Assembly (NCBI GenBank): GCA_041691795.1
Contig: JBEPTX010000004.1
Coordinates: 79,197 to 143,196 of the forward strand
DNA: 64,000 bases
Direction of reading: 5' to 3'
Source: JBEPTX01 sp041691795
Lineage (GTDB): Bacteria > Patescibacteriota > Saccharimonadia > Saccharimonadales > Saccharimonadaceae
Shown: one piece after another, positions 1 through 8,991 of the stretch
Numbering within the stretch: position 1 is the first letter of the stretch
Layout of the letters: each line of letters starts with the position of its first letter
Notes under the pieces: model-generated
The model's database searches: none
Seen by the model: the letters and a program-made list of their open reading frames with translations, nothing else
Told to the model about the DNA's origin: nothing
Position numbers and translations under genes: made by a program

Positions 1-546
1 GTTAGCGAAGTTGTGCTAAAAGATCGTATTCACATGGCAACCGAAGGTATGTTTGTGGTCGTTCTGACCGTTCAGCGTGGCAGCGGTCGCCTGATGACGA
101 GTCCAGATATCATTAGCCGTGGATTTATTTATCTACGTGATAGTGAAGAATTGATGGGGACGATTCGCCAATACTTGAAGCAAAAAGTTGCTCGCAGTTT
201 TGGTGGCAAGCGCGTAGATCTAGATGTTATGAAAAAGGAACTAAAAGACGAAATTACTCATATTTTGTATGATCAAACACGTCGTACGCCAATCGTGATC
301 CCTGTGATCAACGAAATCGGTGGCAGCGGTGGTGGAAATCGTGATAATCGTGATCCACGCGAGAATAATGCGCGTCCAAATCCGAACCAGAACCGTCCAG
401 CTCCAGTAGCTCGTCCTACAGACGACGCTCCTCGTCCAACCGACAGTGCTATTCCTGAACTTGCGCCAAAGCAATTCCCGGACAAACAAGTACCTGACAC
501 CGAAGCCGTCGAGCCAAAAACTCACGTCGATACACGCGGCTACTAA
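1..546 (+). CDS. rnj: Ribonuclease J, C-terminal part (5' end outside window)
   Basis: The frame is open from base 1 (V-S-E-V...), so the gene starts before the window; 181 residues are visible. RNase J is a metallo-beta-lactamase/beta-CASP ribonuclease acting in mRNA decay and rRNA maturation. The segment SPDIISRGFIYLRDSEEL is characteristic of the family just before its C-terminal domain. After about residue 100 the protein becomes a low-complexity tail rich in Asn, Arg, Pro and Asp, a disordered extension not needed for catalysis. The metal-binding motifs lie upstream of the window, so activity cannot be judged. A hairpin follows 12 bases after the stop. The family call is firm; the paralogue (J1 or J2) cannot be told. 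Confidence 0.93.
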   Translation, partial: VSEVVLKDRIHMATEGMFVVVLTVQRGSGRLMTSPDIISRGFIYLRDSEELMGTIRQYLKQKVARSFGGKRVDLDVMKKELKDEITHILYDQTRRTPIVIPVINEIGGSGGGNRDNRDPRENNARPNPNQNRPAPVARPTDDAPRPTDSAIPELAPKQFPDKQVPDTEAVEPKTHVDTRGY

Positions 547-557
547 ATAATCTCTAT

Positions 558-595
558 AAAAGGAAATCCCGCCGCATATGCCGCGGGTTCCTTTT
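558..595. terminator. Terminator hairpin between RNase J and the opposing orphan gene
   Basis: AAAAGGAA (558-565) pairs with TTCCTTTT (588-595), and CCCG (568-571) with CGGG (584-587). The arms end in T or A runs on both strands, so it can stop both the rightward rnj transcript and the leftward transcript of the gene ending at 621. Confidence 0.65.
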
Positions 596-620
596 GAAAC
601 TCAAGCGGTTATACGGCGGG

Positions 621-1124
621 TCAAACGGCTTCGGGCAATCGACCGAAAAGGTTATTGTAGCTGGACCAGTCACCTCTGTGAATGATGCTGAGGTCGCTCT
701 TGCTGTGAAGCGGACGTGCGATTGAACCCATTCGGCCACCGTTGCCTACAAGAGCGTAGGAGAGTGGCAGCGGGGAGCCCTCTTTGATGACAGACTCTTC
801 GTTATATGTCGGACAGACCATCAGGATGGCGCAGCCCTCCATCAAGTCGCTCAGACTAATGAGGTCTGGCTTGCCCCATAGGATCTCCCGTTCACCTTGG
901 GCTAGACAGCCTTTGGCGTTGACGATAGCCATAATCTCCTGGTACAACCCCTCGATTTGGGCGTTGTCGTACCGGGTGAGCAGGCTATCGACGCAGATAC
1001 AGGATTTACCCTGAATCCGCCGTCGATTGAGCCAGAGAGTGGTGCCACCTGCGAGGGTGACTCCAAGTGCTTCGCTGGTCTCGGTGCAGTGCAGACTGTC
1101 TGCTCGGTCCGTTTGAAATGACAC
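621..1124 (-). CDS. Orphan protein of unknown function, 167 aa
   Basis: I do not recognise this protein. The preferred start is the GTG at 1124, eight bases after AAAGGAG; the in-frame GTG at 1133 overlaps that ribosome site and is less likely. The product has six cysteines, no obvious signal peptide or membrane segment, and a Gly/Arg-rich stretch near residue 130 (VGNGGRMGSIARP). A -10 like TATACT lies at 1170-1175 on this strand, giving a leader of about 40 bases. Base composition looks more GC-rich than ftsK next door, and the gene sits alone between convergent rnj and divergent ftsK, as an acquired gene might. Function is open. Confidence 0.55.
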   Translation of the reverse strand: MSFQTDRADSLHCTETSEALGVTLAGGTTLWLNRRRIQGKSCICVDSLLTRYDNAQIEGLYQEIMAIVNAKGCLAQGEREILWGKPDLISLSDLMEGCAILMVCPTYNEESVIKEGSPLPLSYALVGNGGRMGSIARPLHSKSDLSIIHRGDWSSYNNLFGRLPEAV

Positions 1125-1236
1125 TGCCCTCACTCCTTTCTATTTGTGAAAAGCGGGGGTAGTGAGGCGAGTATACACCTTTGGAACAGTGAAGAGAAGT
1201 ACTTTTTACATAAATATTTAATATTTTTGCTACGGC

Positions 1237-1265
1237 TTGCAAAATGTAGTAAAATTTGCTATAAT
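1237..1265 (+). promoter_or_regulatory. ftsK promoter
   Basis: TTGCAA (1237-1242), a 17-base spacer and TATAAT (1260-1265) give a near-consensus housekeeping promoter with a start near 1272. A second TATAAT at 1285-1290 would start almost at the ftsK ATG (1301). Confidence 0.75.
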
Positions 1266-1300
1266 ATAAAGATAGAAACAGTAGTATAATAAAAACAGTT

Positions 1301-3556
1301 ATGGCAAAAAGACGAAAATCAACACGACGCAAATCTACGGCAAATCAGGCTCCTAAGCACAGCCTTCCTGCGGGCTTTTGGCAGCAAGTCACCGCCGTTG
1401 GGCTTATTGCGTTCTCGCTTCTGCTCGTCGTTGCTTGGTTCGGTGTTGGCGGACCAATATTGGATTGGATTCAACAGACAGCACTGAGTTCTATCGGGTA
1501 CGCGGTGTATGTTATTCCGGCACTCTTTATCTATGTTGCGGTCGAAATCTTTCGTACCGATGAAAATCGCCTGCCATTTGTAATGAAATTTGCAACGGTG
1601 ATATTAATTGTGTGGTTTGCCGGTATATTTGGCCTGATGCATAACACTACAACTGCCACAACAAGTGGTGGGTATGTCGGAGACACAGTAAACAGTGGCA
1701 TGCTAGCGCTTGTTGAACCACCGATCGCTGCCTTTATTTATCTGTTATTCATACTGATGACGGTGTTATTCGTGATTCGTGTTTCGCCAATTACGATCAT
1801 CCGCAAGTTGTGGCAATTGGTCCAAACTGATCGATTTGATAACGATGAAAATGTTAAAGTCATGCGCCAAGCAGCCGAAACGGGCGAAAAGAAATCTGCC
1901 CCAATTGGCGATTTCAAGATGAACGCCGGTGTCCCAACCCTCGATCCGAACGAGATTTCGTTTGAGGACAAAAAATCATCCCGTTTATCCAGTTTCAAAG
2001 GCAGCGTCGGGCGTGACAAAGCGGCCGAAGAACAAGCCGCACTTGTATCTGTCAGTGACCCAAATTGGGTGGCACCTGATGTTGAACTACTCGAGAAAAA
2101 ACAGTCACCAGCCGATGCTGGTGATGTCCAGCAAAATGCCCAAACCATCAAAGATACACTGAGTGAATTTAATATTGATGTCGAGATGGAAGGTGCAAAT
2201 ATTGGACCAAAGGTGACACAATATACGCTGAAACCACCAAGTGGGGTCAAATTGACACGTATCACGGCGCTGGAAACGAACATTGCACTGAATTTGGCGG
2301 CCCAATCGCTGCGTATCGAAGCCCCAATCCCTGGCCAACGTGCCGTTGGTATAGAGGTACCAAACCGCAAAGCGGCCGATGTGCGTCTGTATGGAATCTT
2401 GACCTCGAAACAGTGGAAGAACAATCACGAACCGTTGAGTTTTGCGATTGGTAAGGATATTTCCGGTGAAGCTGTCGTGGGTGAACTGAACAAAATGCCC
2501 CATTTGCTGATCGCTGGTCAGACGGGCAGTGGTAAATCAGTCATGATTAATACACTGCTGACGAGTTTGTTGTACCATAACAGCCCATCAGAAATGAAAC
2601 TGATTTTGGTGGATCCAAAACAAGTCGAAATGGCACCATACGAAGACATTCCGCATCTGTTAACCCCAGTTATTACCGAACCAGAAAAGACGATCAGTGC
2701 CCTAAAATGGGCGGTCAACGAGATGGAGCGGCGCTACCATTTGCTAGCCGAAGAAAAACTGCGCGATATTCATTCGTATAATCAAAAGATTCAAAAAGGC
2801 AGCAAGAAAATTGCCGTCGAAGACGATGATGGGGCAATCCAGCAACACGAAGACGGTGCCATGCCATATATTGTGATTGTGATCGACGAGCTGGCCGACC
2901 TGATGATGGTTGCGGCCCGCGACGTAGAAGCATTGATCGTTCGTTTAGCCCAAAAAGCCCGTGCGGTCGGTATTCACTTGGTGCTAGCGACACAGCGTCC
3001 ATCCGTTGATGTTATTACTGGTCTGATCAAGGCAAATATCCCAGCCCGTATTGCCTTTACGGTAGCGTCACAGGTAGATAGTCGTACGATTTTGGACCAA
3101 GTGGGTGCCGAGAAACTCCTGGGCCAAGGTGATATGTTGATTCTAACCCCAAGTATGAGCAAGCCAAAACGTATCCAGGGTGCCTGGGTAATGGACGAAG
3201 AAGTTGGCAAAGTGATGGATCATCTGCGCATGCAGTCGGCGCCACAGTACAATGACGAGATCGTCAGCCAGCCGGTTCAGCTGAATGGCAAGGGTGGCGT
3301 GGTGATGGACTTTAGCACGAACACGGGCGACCAGACTTATCAGGAAGCGTTGCAGATCGTGATTGATAGCGGCAAGGCTAGCGCCAGCCTATTGCAGCGT
3401 CGTTTGGGGATTGGCTATGCCAAAGCAGCTCGTTATATCGATACCATGGAAGAACAGGGCATTGTCGGCCAACCTAGTGGCAATAGCAAACCTCGTGACG
3501 TGCTGGTGCGCAGCATGGACGAACTCAACGGCTCTGGCGACCAAGATTTAGGATAA
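1301..3556 (+). CDS. ftsK: DNA translocase FtsK/SpoIIIE
   Basis: FtsK pumps chromosomal DNA through the closing septum and helps resolve terminus regions at division. The 751 residues show a basic N-terminus, four membrane segments within about residues 28-165, a short linker, and the RecA-like motor with Walker A GQTGSGKS at 406-413 and Walker B VIVIDELADLMM around 525-536. The C-terminal 70 residues (YQEALQIVIDSGKASASLLQ onward) form the winged-helix gamma domain that reads polar DNA motifs. The linker is short compared with E. coli FtsK and like SpoIIIE-type proteins. There is little sign of an SD before the ATG, but a -10 box lies close by, so a short-leader mRNA is likely. Confidence 0.97.
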   Translation: MAKRRKSTRRKSTANQAPKHSLPAGFWQQVTAVGLIAFSLLLVVAWFGVGGPILDWIQQTALSSIGYAVYVIPALFIYVAVEIFRTDENRLPFVMKFATVILIVWFAGIFGLMHNTTTATTSGGYVGDTVNSGMLALVEPPIAAFIYLLFILMTVLFVIRVSPITIIRKLWQLVQTDRFDNDENVKVMRQAAETGEKKSAPIGDFKMNAGVPTLDPNEISFEDKKSSRLSSFKGSVGRDKAAEEQAALVSVSDPNWVAPDVELLEKKQSPADAGDVQQNAQTIKDTLSEFNIDVEMEGANIGPKVTQYTLKPPSGVKLTRITALETNIALNLAAQSLRIEAPIPGQRAVGIEVPNRKAADVRLYGILTSKQWKNNHEPLSFAIGKDISGEAVVGELNKMPHLLIAGQTGSGKSVMINTLLTSLLYHNSPSEMKLILVDPKQVEMAPYEDIPHLLTPVITEPEKTISALKWAVNEMERRYHLLAEEKLRDIHSYNQKIQKGSKKIAVEDDDGAIQQHEDGAMPYIVIVIDELADLMMVAARDVEALIVRLAQKARAVGIHLVLATQRPSVDVITGLIKANIPARIAFTVASQVDSRTILDQVGAEKLLGQGDMLILTPSMSKPKRIQGAWVMDEEVGKVMDHLRMQSAPQYNDEIVSQPVQLNGKGGVVMDFSTNTGDQTYQEALQIVIDSGKASASLLQRRLGIGYAKAARYIDTMEEQGIVGQPSGNSKPRDVLVRSMDELNGSGDQDLG

Positions 3557-3708
3557 GTCAAAACTACCCTACTTTGTGAGTCACGGGGTAGAATGCGACA
3601 CGGGCCTTTGTCTTTATTAAGAAGGAGCGAGCTAGAATGCATCTAGCGAGCAGTTGAAGTATGTGCTCATAATCGTATGAACTCGTGCCACCAGAGGATG
3701 TAGCAGGA

Positions 3709-5271
3709 CTAGTTGTACGTTTGGAGATAATCGCCGATTTGGTACTTGGTACGGCCTAGTACCCAGCTAAACGGTGAAGTATCGGTGACGGACAGGGTGC
3801 CGCCAGTGAACGAGAAATTACCACCAGGTGAAATCGATACTTGTTGGCCGCCAATACCACGCAGGCTGTGGTTGCCACTCATCGAGTAGAGGGTTGAACC
3901 ATAGTATGAGTAGACCGCAAGGCCTGAGTAATCTGCTGTATCACTACCACTACAACAGCCGCCGCCTACAGTAATGGCCCTTGCAGCTCCACCAAAGTAA
4001 TTGTTGACTGGTATAACTGACGAGTTGTAAAGATCTGTTGACGAAAGGGAGTCGCTATAATTATCGTCGTTTGAACGCCCAGCGTTTGTCGACGAGAAGC
4101 TGATAATTGTTAGGGGTGTATTACTACCATTGGCAAATATGCCGTTACTGTTACCCGCTAATGAAACGGTTCCGTTCACAACGATAGTGGGGCGTCTGGA
4201 TCCCAGCGAATCTGCCACGGTAATCTTTCCGCCTGAACCCAGTGTGAGATTACCTTGAATGTAAACGTCGCCGTAGATAGTAACATTACAAGCACCGAAG
4301 TTACCCTGTATGGTTATATTACCGACGATGCGCTGATGGTCAAGCCACTGGGGGCTGGTAGGACCAAACAGGAGACACCCCGTCAGAGGCGGGATTGGCA
4401 ATGCAGGAATAATCTGCTTGCTTGTAAACGCTTTTTTGTCGAAATAAGGAAGGCCGTAGTCTGGTGCAATACAACCCGACTGCCAGCCGGTACCTGTTGG
4501 ACCAGGGTAGATGTTTGCTGCAGAGGGTTGATTAGTCGCACAGACTGATCCGTAAATACTACCACTACCACCAAAGAAGTAGCTGCCGCCACTAAATACC
4601 AAAGGCGGGTCGTTGCTAGCACATGGTTGTGGCCAGTTTGCCGTTGTGCCACAACCAATATTGGTGGCGGTGACACGAGCTGAATCTGTCGCTGTACCGA
4701 TGCTGGTTGCGGATCCATTGAGGTTGATTTTGCCGCGTGAATAGACCATTCCTTTGGTCATTGCAGATGGTTGGCCATACCACGGGAAGAAACTTCCGGA
4801 CATGTCTAAACCGGCGGCTCCTGCAATAACGTTTTCTATGACGGGTGTTTCAGTTTCGACAATGAGTGCCTTGACTACCTTGGTCGTGAAGGGAGTGGCG
4901 TCGGTGGTGCGGCGTGACATGTAAGCAGTAGACGAAATTGTAAGGGTTTTGTTGCCATTGTCGGTGACGGTTGTGGTGTATTCCGCCTTGCCTTGGTCAT
5001 TGCTACCGTAAAATTGTTTCTTGGTGGTGTAGCCGGTGAAGGTACCGTTGAGATTGAGTTGAGCGAGAGTGTCGCTGACACCGGCTTCGGCGGTGTATAT
5101 AGCGTTGGCGGCATCAATATCAGCAGTTGTTTTGGCATATTTGGTCGACGAAATAGAGATAATTGAAATAGAGAGAACGACCATGACAATAGAAACGGCC
5201 ATCACAAGTATTAACAAGTAGCCTTGTTGAGGATTGCGTTTTGAAGTGGTTGTGGGTTGTGTCTTCATCAT
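3709..5271 (-). CDS. PilX/GspK-like minor pilin with large C-terminal domain (set A, last gene)
   Basis: 520 residues beginning with a type III signal peptide: a basic leader ending QQG, then YLLILVMAVSIVMVVLSIS as the hydrophobic helix. Residue 5 of the mature form is Leu instead of Glu, as in GspK-type tip pilins. After the PilX-like stem (to about residue 135) comes a long Gly/Ser-rich region with paired cysteines (about 200-300), then repeated short strands with G-N/G-D turns that look like a right-handed beta-helix. The part from PQPC through CIAPDYGLPYFDKKAFTS closely parallels the C-terminal part of the PilW-like protein at 5724-7544, so the domain is duplicated. Last of a four-gene minus-strand operon; its SD (AGG) overlaps the upstream stop. 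Probably a tip-located adhesin (inference). Confidence 0.8.
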   Translation of the reverse strand: MMKTQPTTTSKRNPQQGYLLILVMAVSIVMVVLSISIISISSTKYAKTTADIDAANAIYTAEAGVSDTLAQLNLNGTFTGYTTKKQFYGSNDQGKAEYTTTVTDNGNKTLTISSTAYMSRRTTDATPFTTKVVKALIVETETPVIENVIAGAAGLDMSGSFFPWYGQPSAMTKGMVYSRGKINLNGSATSIGTATDSARVTATNIGCGTTANWPQPCASNDPPLVFSGGSYFFGGSGSIYGSVCATNQPSAANIYPGPTGTGWQSGCIAPDYGLPYFDKKAFTSKQIIPALPIPPLTGCLLFGPTSPQWLDHQRIVGNITIQGNFGACNVTIYGDVYIQGNLTLGSGGKITVADSLGSRRPTIVVNGTVSLAGNSNGIFANGSNTPLTIISFSSTNAGRSNDDNYSDSLSSTDLYNSSVIPVNNYFGGAARAITVGGGCCSGSDTADYSGLAVYSYYGSTLYSMSGNHSLRGIGGQQVSISPGGNFSFTGGTLSVTDTSPFSWVLGRTKYQIGDYLQTYN

Positions 5272-5277
5272 TTTTAC

Positions 5278-5712
5278 CTATGGGGTTATTAATACGTCAC
5301 TATCTGAGCTACTGCCATTCCACCATGATTTTTTGACGGTGATGGTGTATTTGTCACATTTGGGTGGAACATTGGTGGCGCAGGCACTCCCATCGGCACG
5401 GGTGGCGGAATACGAGTAGGTAGAAGCGTTACCAAATAGCGTGCCAATTGCTGCTGCATTGACAGTACCGAGGTACGTGACAACCTCGCTTTGCAGCTGT
5501 GGAAAACGGTTTCTATCCTGGAAGTAAACTGTTAATTTGAGTTTGACTTGCTCGGCGGTTGCGACGGCTGAATTCTTTTTGGCGCGATTCTGTGAATCTG
5601 ATAGTCCGATAACTGCTACAGATAACAAAAGCCCCATGATGACAATCACAACCAGAAGCTCCACGACGGTAAAGCCACTATATTTGCTGATTTTAGGCCT
5701 ATTGGTGTGCAT
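5278..5712 (-). CDS. Type IV prepilin-like protein (set A)
   Basis: 144 residues with a classic prepilin N-terminus: short basic leader, YSG cleavage site, then FTVVELLVVIVIMGLLLS with Glu at mature position 5. The C-terminal part holds two cysteines (ACAT and KCDK), spaced like the disulfide loop of major pilins. I chose the ATG at 5712, which follows GGGGAG by four bases; ATGs at 5724 and 5727 overlap the upstream stop and lack an SD. By size it resembles PilE/GspG-type pilins, so it may be a pseudopilin or an alternative shaft subunit. It lies between the PilW-like and PilX-like genes of the operon. Confidence 0.85.
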   Translation of the reverse strand: MHTNRPKISKYSGFTVVELLVVIVIMGLLLSVAVIGLSDSQNRAKKNSAVATAEQVKLKLTVYFQDRNRFPQLQSEVVTYLGTVNAAAIGTLFGNASTYSYSATRADGSACATNVPPKCDKYTITVKKSWWNGSSSDSDVLITP

Positions 5713-5723
5713 AAAACTCCCCA

Positions 5724-7544
5724 TCATAGCGATCCATTCAACAGAACGCTAGCTCCTTGATCAATATAGATACTTTGGCCCGCGACTGCTCCCACGGTTC
5801 CGAAGATACTAATGTATGCTTGACCAAAGTAGGCATAAAACGAGCTTCCCGAAGCACTTCCTCCGAGGCTAATAGGTGCACCACCAGCTCCAGTGTAGGC
5901 AAAATTGGTAATCGTTGTTTGCAGGTTTGCGGGTGAAATTGTGTTACATGATGGGCTTGCTGAACAGGCACTATCTGCTGAATAAAAGCTAATGAAGTAT
6001 GGCGTTGTTCCGTAGCTATTTGGAATGATCTTGGTAGATGTTCCCATGTGGAACTTGCCATTCACGACAATGATTGGTCGTACGTTGCCAACAGATTCTG
6101 ATACTTTTAAATTAACCCAGTTTGCCGATAAGTTACCAGTAAAGTACGCATTACCATTGATCGTTGCATTACAGATAAGGTCCATAGTGACGTCGCTTGT
6201 GTAAGTGTGATTAGGGAGAAGATTAACACTTCCACCAAAGCATGATCCGCTGGCGCCATTTGATGAACCGTTCGTCATACTAGAAGTGAAGGATGCTTTG
6301 TCAAATGAAGGAAGGTCAGCGTCCGGGGGGACACACCCAGAGATGAGGCCTCTTGTTGCTGTTCCGTACGGCTGAATATTTGTCGGGTCAATCTGATCTT
6401 TTGCGCATACATTACCATTGATGTGTGAGAAGGCTGCGCTCAGTGTAATAGGTGGAGAACCACTTCCACATGGCTGGGGGAAGGTTGCTCCGCCGCCACA
6501 GGCAACGTTACCAACGTTGAGATTAACAGGGACACCGTTTCCACTTAGGCCAAATACATACCAAGGTGAATTACCACCTATTGTTGCAGTAAGGATCATA
6601 TTGAGCTTACCCTTTACATAGACGTCACCACCTTGAACGAGGCCACTAAACATCGTCAAACCACCTGGCCCTGCCATTAGTCCTGGGTCACCGAGCCCAT
6701 TGGTTGGTGGTACGTATGGTGGGTTTATCACGACCGGTGGAACAAAGTTTTGCTGGCTGCGAAACTGCATTCGCATTGAATTGGCCAGAGATACGGTTTG
6801 GGTATCAATAATCTGACCCGATACAAGTTTGATAGTGACGCCGATAGAACGTGCCTGAGGAAAACCGTTGTAGTCAGGAATATCGTTTCCGGTACTATCC
6901 TTGGACGTATAGGGGATTTGATTGCCATTTTTGTCGTAGTAATTAACAACGAATGCTGCTTGGCCTAAACTAGGATCGAGATTATCAACAACCTTGATAT
7001 CTGAACCAATACAACCACCGGTAGTGACACGTGCACATGAAGTTGTTGTGACCGAGTTGACTGGGCCTGGCAGTGCATAAGGTGCCGCTACAGTTCGTCG
7101 GTAGAGAGCACCATTCGAGACATAATAAATAATAGTGTTTTTTGTACCAACAGCGTATGCAGCATTGTCGTAGATGGCATTTCCAGAATTATCAACAGGG
7201 GTTTCGTTGAGCAAAAGCCTATTTGGACCCATGCGCCAGAAATACTGATCATTTGTATCTACGTCAGGCCCGGGAACATTTTCGTAGCCCGTTTTGTTCA
7301 TTGGTGCATCTGGGTCGGGCACGCGGTTGTAGGTAGTGACATTAGATGATAGTCGCACATCGTCGTTGATTCGGTTAAGTGCCGTCTGCAGATTGGTCGA
7401 TAAGTTGTTGCGAGCATTAACGATTGGTAATTGACCAAGCACGGTCAGATACAGCCCTGTTGTTGCGACGACCAAAATGCCTGCAACCGCCATGGTAACC
7501 ATGAGCTCTACGATAGTAAAACCATGATTAAATCGATGTATCAT
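5724..7544 (-). CDS. PilW/GspJ-like minor pilin fused to a large C-terminal domain (set A)
   Basis: 606 residues. The N-terminus is a prepilin signal (NHG, then FTIVELMVTMAVAG with Glu5), followed by a PilW-like stem of about 260 residues. From about residue 280 an extra domain begins, with many Gly/Asn turns and several Cys pairs (PQPC, NVCA, SGCVPPD). It is clearly related to the C-terminal domain of the neighbouring 520-residue protein (shared PQPC-x-S-PP, SGC-x-PD, LP-x-FDK-x-x-FTS). PilW proteins are usually 200-350 residues, so the extension is the notable feature. Start ATG overlaps the upstream TGA (ATGA), indicating translational coupling. Probably surface-exposed at the pilus tip. 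Confidence 0.82.
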   Translation of the reverse strand: MIHRFNHGFTIVELMVTMAVAGILVVATTGLYLTVLGQLPIVNARNNLSTNLQTALNRINDDVRLSSNVTTYNRVPDPDAPMNKTGYENVPGPDVDTNDQYFWRMGPNRLLLNETPVDNSGNAIYDNAAYAVGTKNTIIYYVSNGALYRRTVAAPYALPGPVNSVTTTSCARVTTGGCIGSDIKVVDNLDPSLGQAAFVVNYYDKNGNQIPYTSKDSTGNDIPDYNGFPQARSIGVTIKLVSGQIIDTQTVSLANSMRMQFRSQQNFVPPVVINPPYVPPTNGLGDPGLMAGPGGLTMFSGLVQGGDVYVKGKLNMILTATIGGNSPWYVFGLSGNGVPVNLNVGNVACGGGATFPQPCGSGSPPITLSAAFSHINGNVCAKDQIDPTNIQPYGTATRGLISGCVPPDADLPSFDKASFTSSMTNGSSNGASGSCFGGSVNLLPNHTYTSDVTMDLICNATINGNAYFTGNLSANWVNLKVSESVGNVRPIIVVNGKFHMGTSTKIIPNSYGTTPYFISFYSADSACSASPSCNTISPANLQTTITNFAYTGAGGAPISLGGSASGSSFYAYFGQAYISIFGTVGAVAGQSIYIDQGASVLLNGSL

Positions 7545-7966
7545 TGAGTAATTCCCCCAAGGCCAATAATGGCAGACTCGTTAACGTGACGATCAAGTGT
7601 GCCGATTTTGTATCCAACAGTGACGTCAACCCGTTTAAAGTCGGGCATAGTAGTCGATTGGCTGACGACAATATTTGCGTATCCGTTAGGAAGTTCGCTA
7701 GGGACATCGTAGGCACGGTCATAGCTGATACCAGCTGTACTAGCGGTAAGGGCGGTGTATTGGCCGTTGCGGGCTTCCTCGATGATCTGTTTGGCAGTAG
7801 TATTTGCGAGGTCAAGGTAGCGCTCATTGCGCTGTGCCTGTTGGGTGAGACCGATCGTATTAACGATTGAAACGGAGATAATCCCAAATAGAGCAAGCGC
7901 AATAACCATTTCGGTTAGCGTAAACCCTTTAGAATAGCCGCGTGTTGTTGGTTCTACCATAAGCAT
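7541..7966 (-). CDS. Type IV prepilin-like protein (set A, first gene)
   Basis: 141 residues; prepilin leader ending SKG, then FTLTEMVIALALFGIISVS with Glu5. The chosen ATG at 7966 follows GAAAGG by six bases; a longer frame upstream has no SD and would add an unusual leader. The protein resembles PilV/FimT-type minor pilins, which prime pilus assembly. It is the first gene of the minus-strand minor pilin operon that runs to 3709, with four-base overlap to the next gene. The processing enzyme would be the PilD encoded at 25083-25967. Confidence 0.82.
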   Translation of the reverse strand: MLMVEPTTRGYSKGFTLTEMVIALALFGIISVSIVNTIGLTQQAQRNERYLDLANTTAKQIIEEARNGQYTALTASTAGISYDRAYDVPSELPNGYANIVVSQSTTMPDFKRVDVTVGYKIGTLDRHVNESAIIGLGGITQ

Positions 7967-8058
7967 GATATACCTTTCAATCATACCCCCGCATGGCCAA
8001 ACCCGCAACGCTATCGCTATAAGTGACATTCTGACTAGCTTTTCCCACAGGAATACGG

Positions 8059-8064
8059 TATAAT
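8059..8064 (+). promoter_or_regulatory. -10 box of the rpsF operon
   Basis: TATAAT with no convincing -35 element. Transcription would start near 8071, giving a leader of about 62 bases that contains a small hairpin (GCTCATT 8083-8089 with AATGAGC 8096-8102) before the strong SD of rpsF. The hairpin could be an autoregulatory site, but I cannot match it to the known S6:S18 leader. Confidence 0.55.
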
Positions 8065-8132
8065 CAAAGGGTTATCAACTCGGCTCATTCTTTGAAATGA
8101 GCATCCATAATGGATTCCAGAGGAGGAAATCT

Positions 8133-8525
8133 ATGAAAGAATACGAACTAACCGTTCTGATTCACCCTGATCTCGAAACAGATCTCGAAACACCGCTGAC
8201 GAAAGTTCGCAAAATTATCAAAGCCGCTGGTGGCGAAATCGCTATCGAGGACAACTGGGGCAAGAAAAAGCTGGCCTACAAAATCAACAAAGAAGACTTT
8301 GCTGTCTATGTCTACATGGACGTCAAACTTCCAGCCGAAGCACCCCTGAAAATCAGCAATACACTGAACATCACCGACGAAGTTCTGCGTTATCTGTTGG
8401 TATCTGTTGACGAAAAAGGTCGTAGACTGATCGCTGAAGACAAGAAACGTGCATCGACTCGTGGTGACGACGATCGCGATTCACGCGATTCACGCGACTC
8501 TAGAGACACTAAAGAAGAGGAGTAG
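8133..8525 (+). CDS. rpsF: Small ribosomal subunit protein bS6
   Basis: 130 residues. KEYELTVLIHPDLE at the N-terminus and the central WGKKKLAYKINKEDFAVYVY segment are typical of bS6, which binds with bS18 to the platform of the 30S subunit. Start chosen at the ATG following AGGAGGAAATCT; the upstream in-frame ATG at 8097 lacks an SD. The C-terminus is an acidic/Arg-rich tail with three RDS repeats, longer than in most bS6 but comparable to the processed tail of E. coli. First gene of the rpsF-ssb-unknown-rpsR-efp operon. Confidence 0.97.
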   Translation: MKEYELTVLIHPDLETDLETPLTKVRKIIKAAGGEIAIEDNWGKKKLAYKINKEDFAVYVYMDVKLPAEAPLKISNTLNITDEVLRYLLVSVDEKGRRLIAEDKKRASTRGDDDRDSRDSRDSRDTKEEE

Positions 8526-8528
8526 ACC

Positions 8529-8978
8529 ATGGCAAAAAGCATCAACCAAGTGATTTTGATGGGACGCCTGACACGTGATCCTGAAACACGGACGACCAGC
8601 ACTGGCAAGACAATCGCGAGTTTTTCGCTTGCCGTTGACCGCGGTGGTCAAGACGACCAAGCAGATTTCTTTGATGTCACTGCCTGGGAAAAATTGGGCG
8701 AATTGGTCGCACAGTACCTATCAAAAGGCCGCCGTTGCCTGGTACAGGGACGTTTGCGTCAAGATAGCTGGGATGACAAAGAAACCGGTAAAAAACGTTC
8801 GAAGGTAGAGATCGTCGCAACTGACGTGACATTCCTAGACGGCCCATCTGGTGAAGGTGGTGGTTCAAGCAACTACTCAAACAGTAGTTCTGACAGCGCC
8901 CCAGCCAAAAAGAGCAAAGACGTCGTGATCGAAGATATCGACGACAAACCTATTGATCTTTCAGAAATTCCATTCTAA
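8529..8978 (+). CDS. ssb: Single-stranded DNA-binding protein
   Basis: 149 residues: an OB-fold (INQVILMGRLTRDPETR..., about 1-105), a short Gly/Ser/Asn linker, and the acidic C-terminal tip DLSEIPF. That tip is a close variant of the DDDIPF peptide by which SSB recruits replication and repair enzymes. It binds single-stranded DNA as a tetramer at replication forks. The gene starts three bases after rpsF, in the usual rpsF-ssb-rpsR order. SD overlaps the end of rpsF (AAGAGGAG). Confidence 0.97.
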   Translation: MAKSINQVILMGRLTRDPETRTTSTGKTIASFSLAVDRGGQDDQADFFDVTAWEKLGELVAQYLSKGRRCLVQGRLRQDSWDDKETGKKRSKVEIVATDVTFLDGPSGEGGGSSNYSNSSSDSAPAKKSKDVVIEDIDDKPIDLSEIPF

Positions 8979-8991
8979 ACAGCACCTTACT

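Noticed and set aside
784..1014. Plus-strand frame opposite the orphan gene
   Set aside because: No SD; the minus-strand gene has SD, promoter and terminator.
3564..3591. Hairpin CTACCC/GGGTAG after ftsK as terminator
   Set aside because: Loop is long and no T run follows; too weak to list as a feature.
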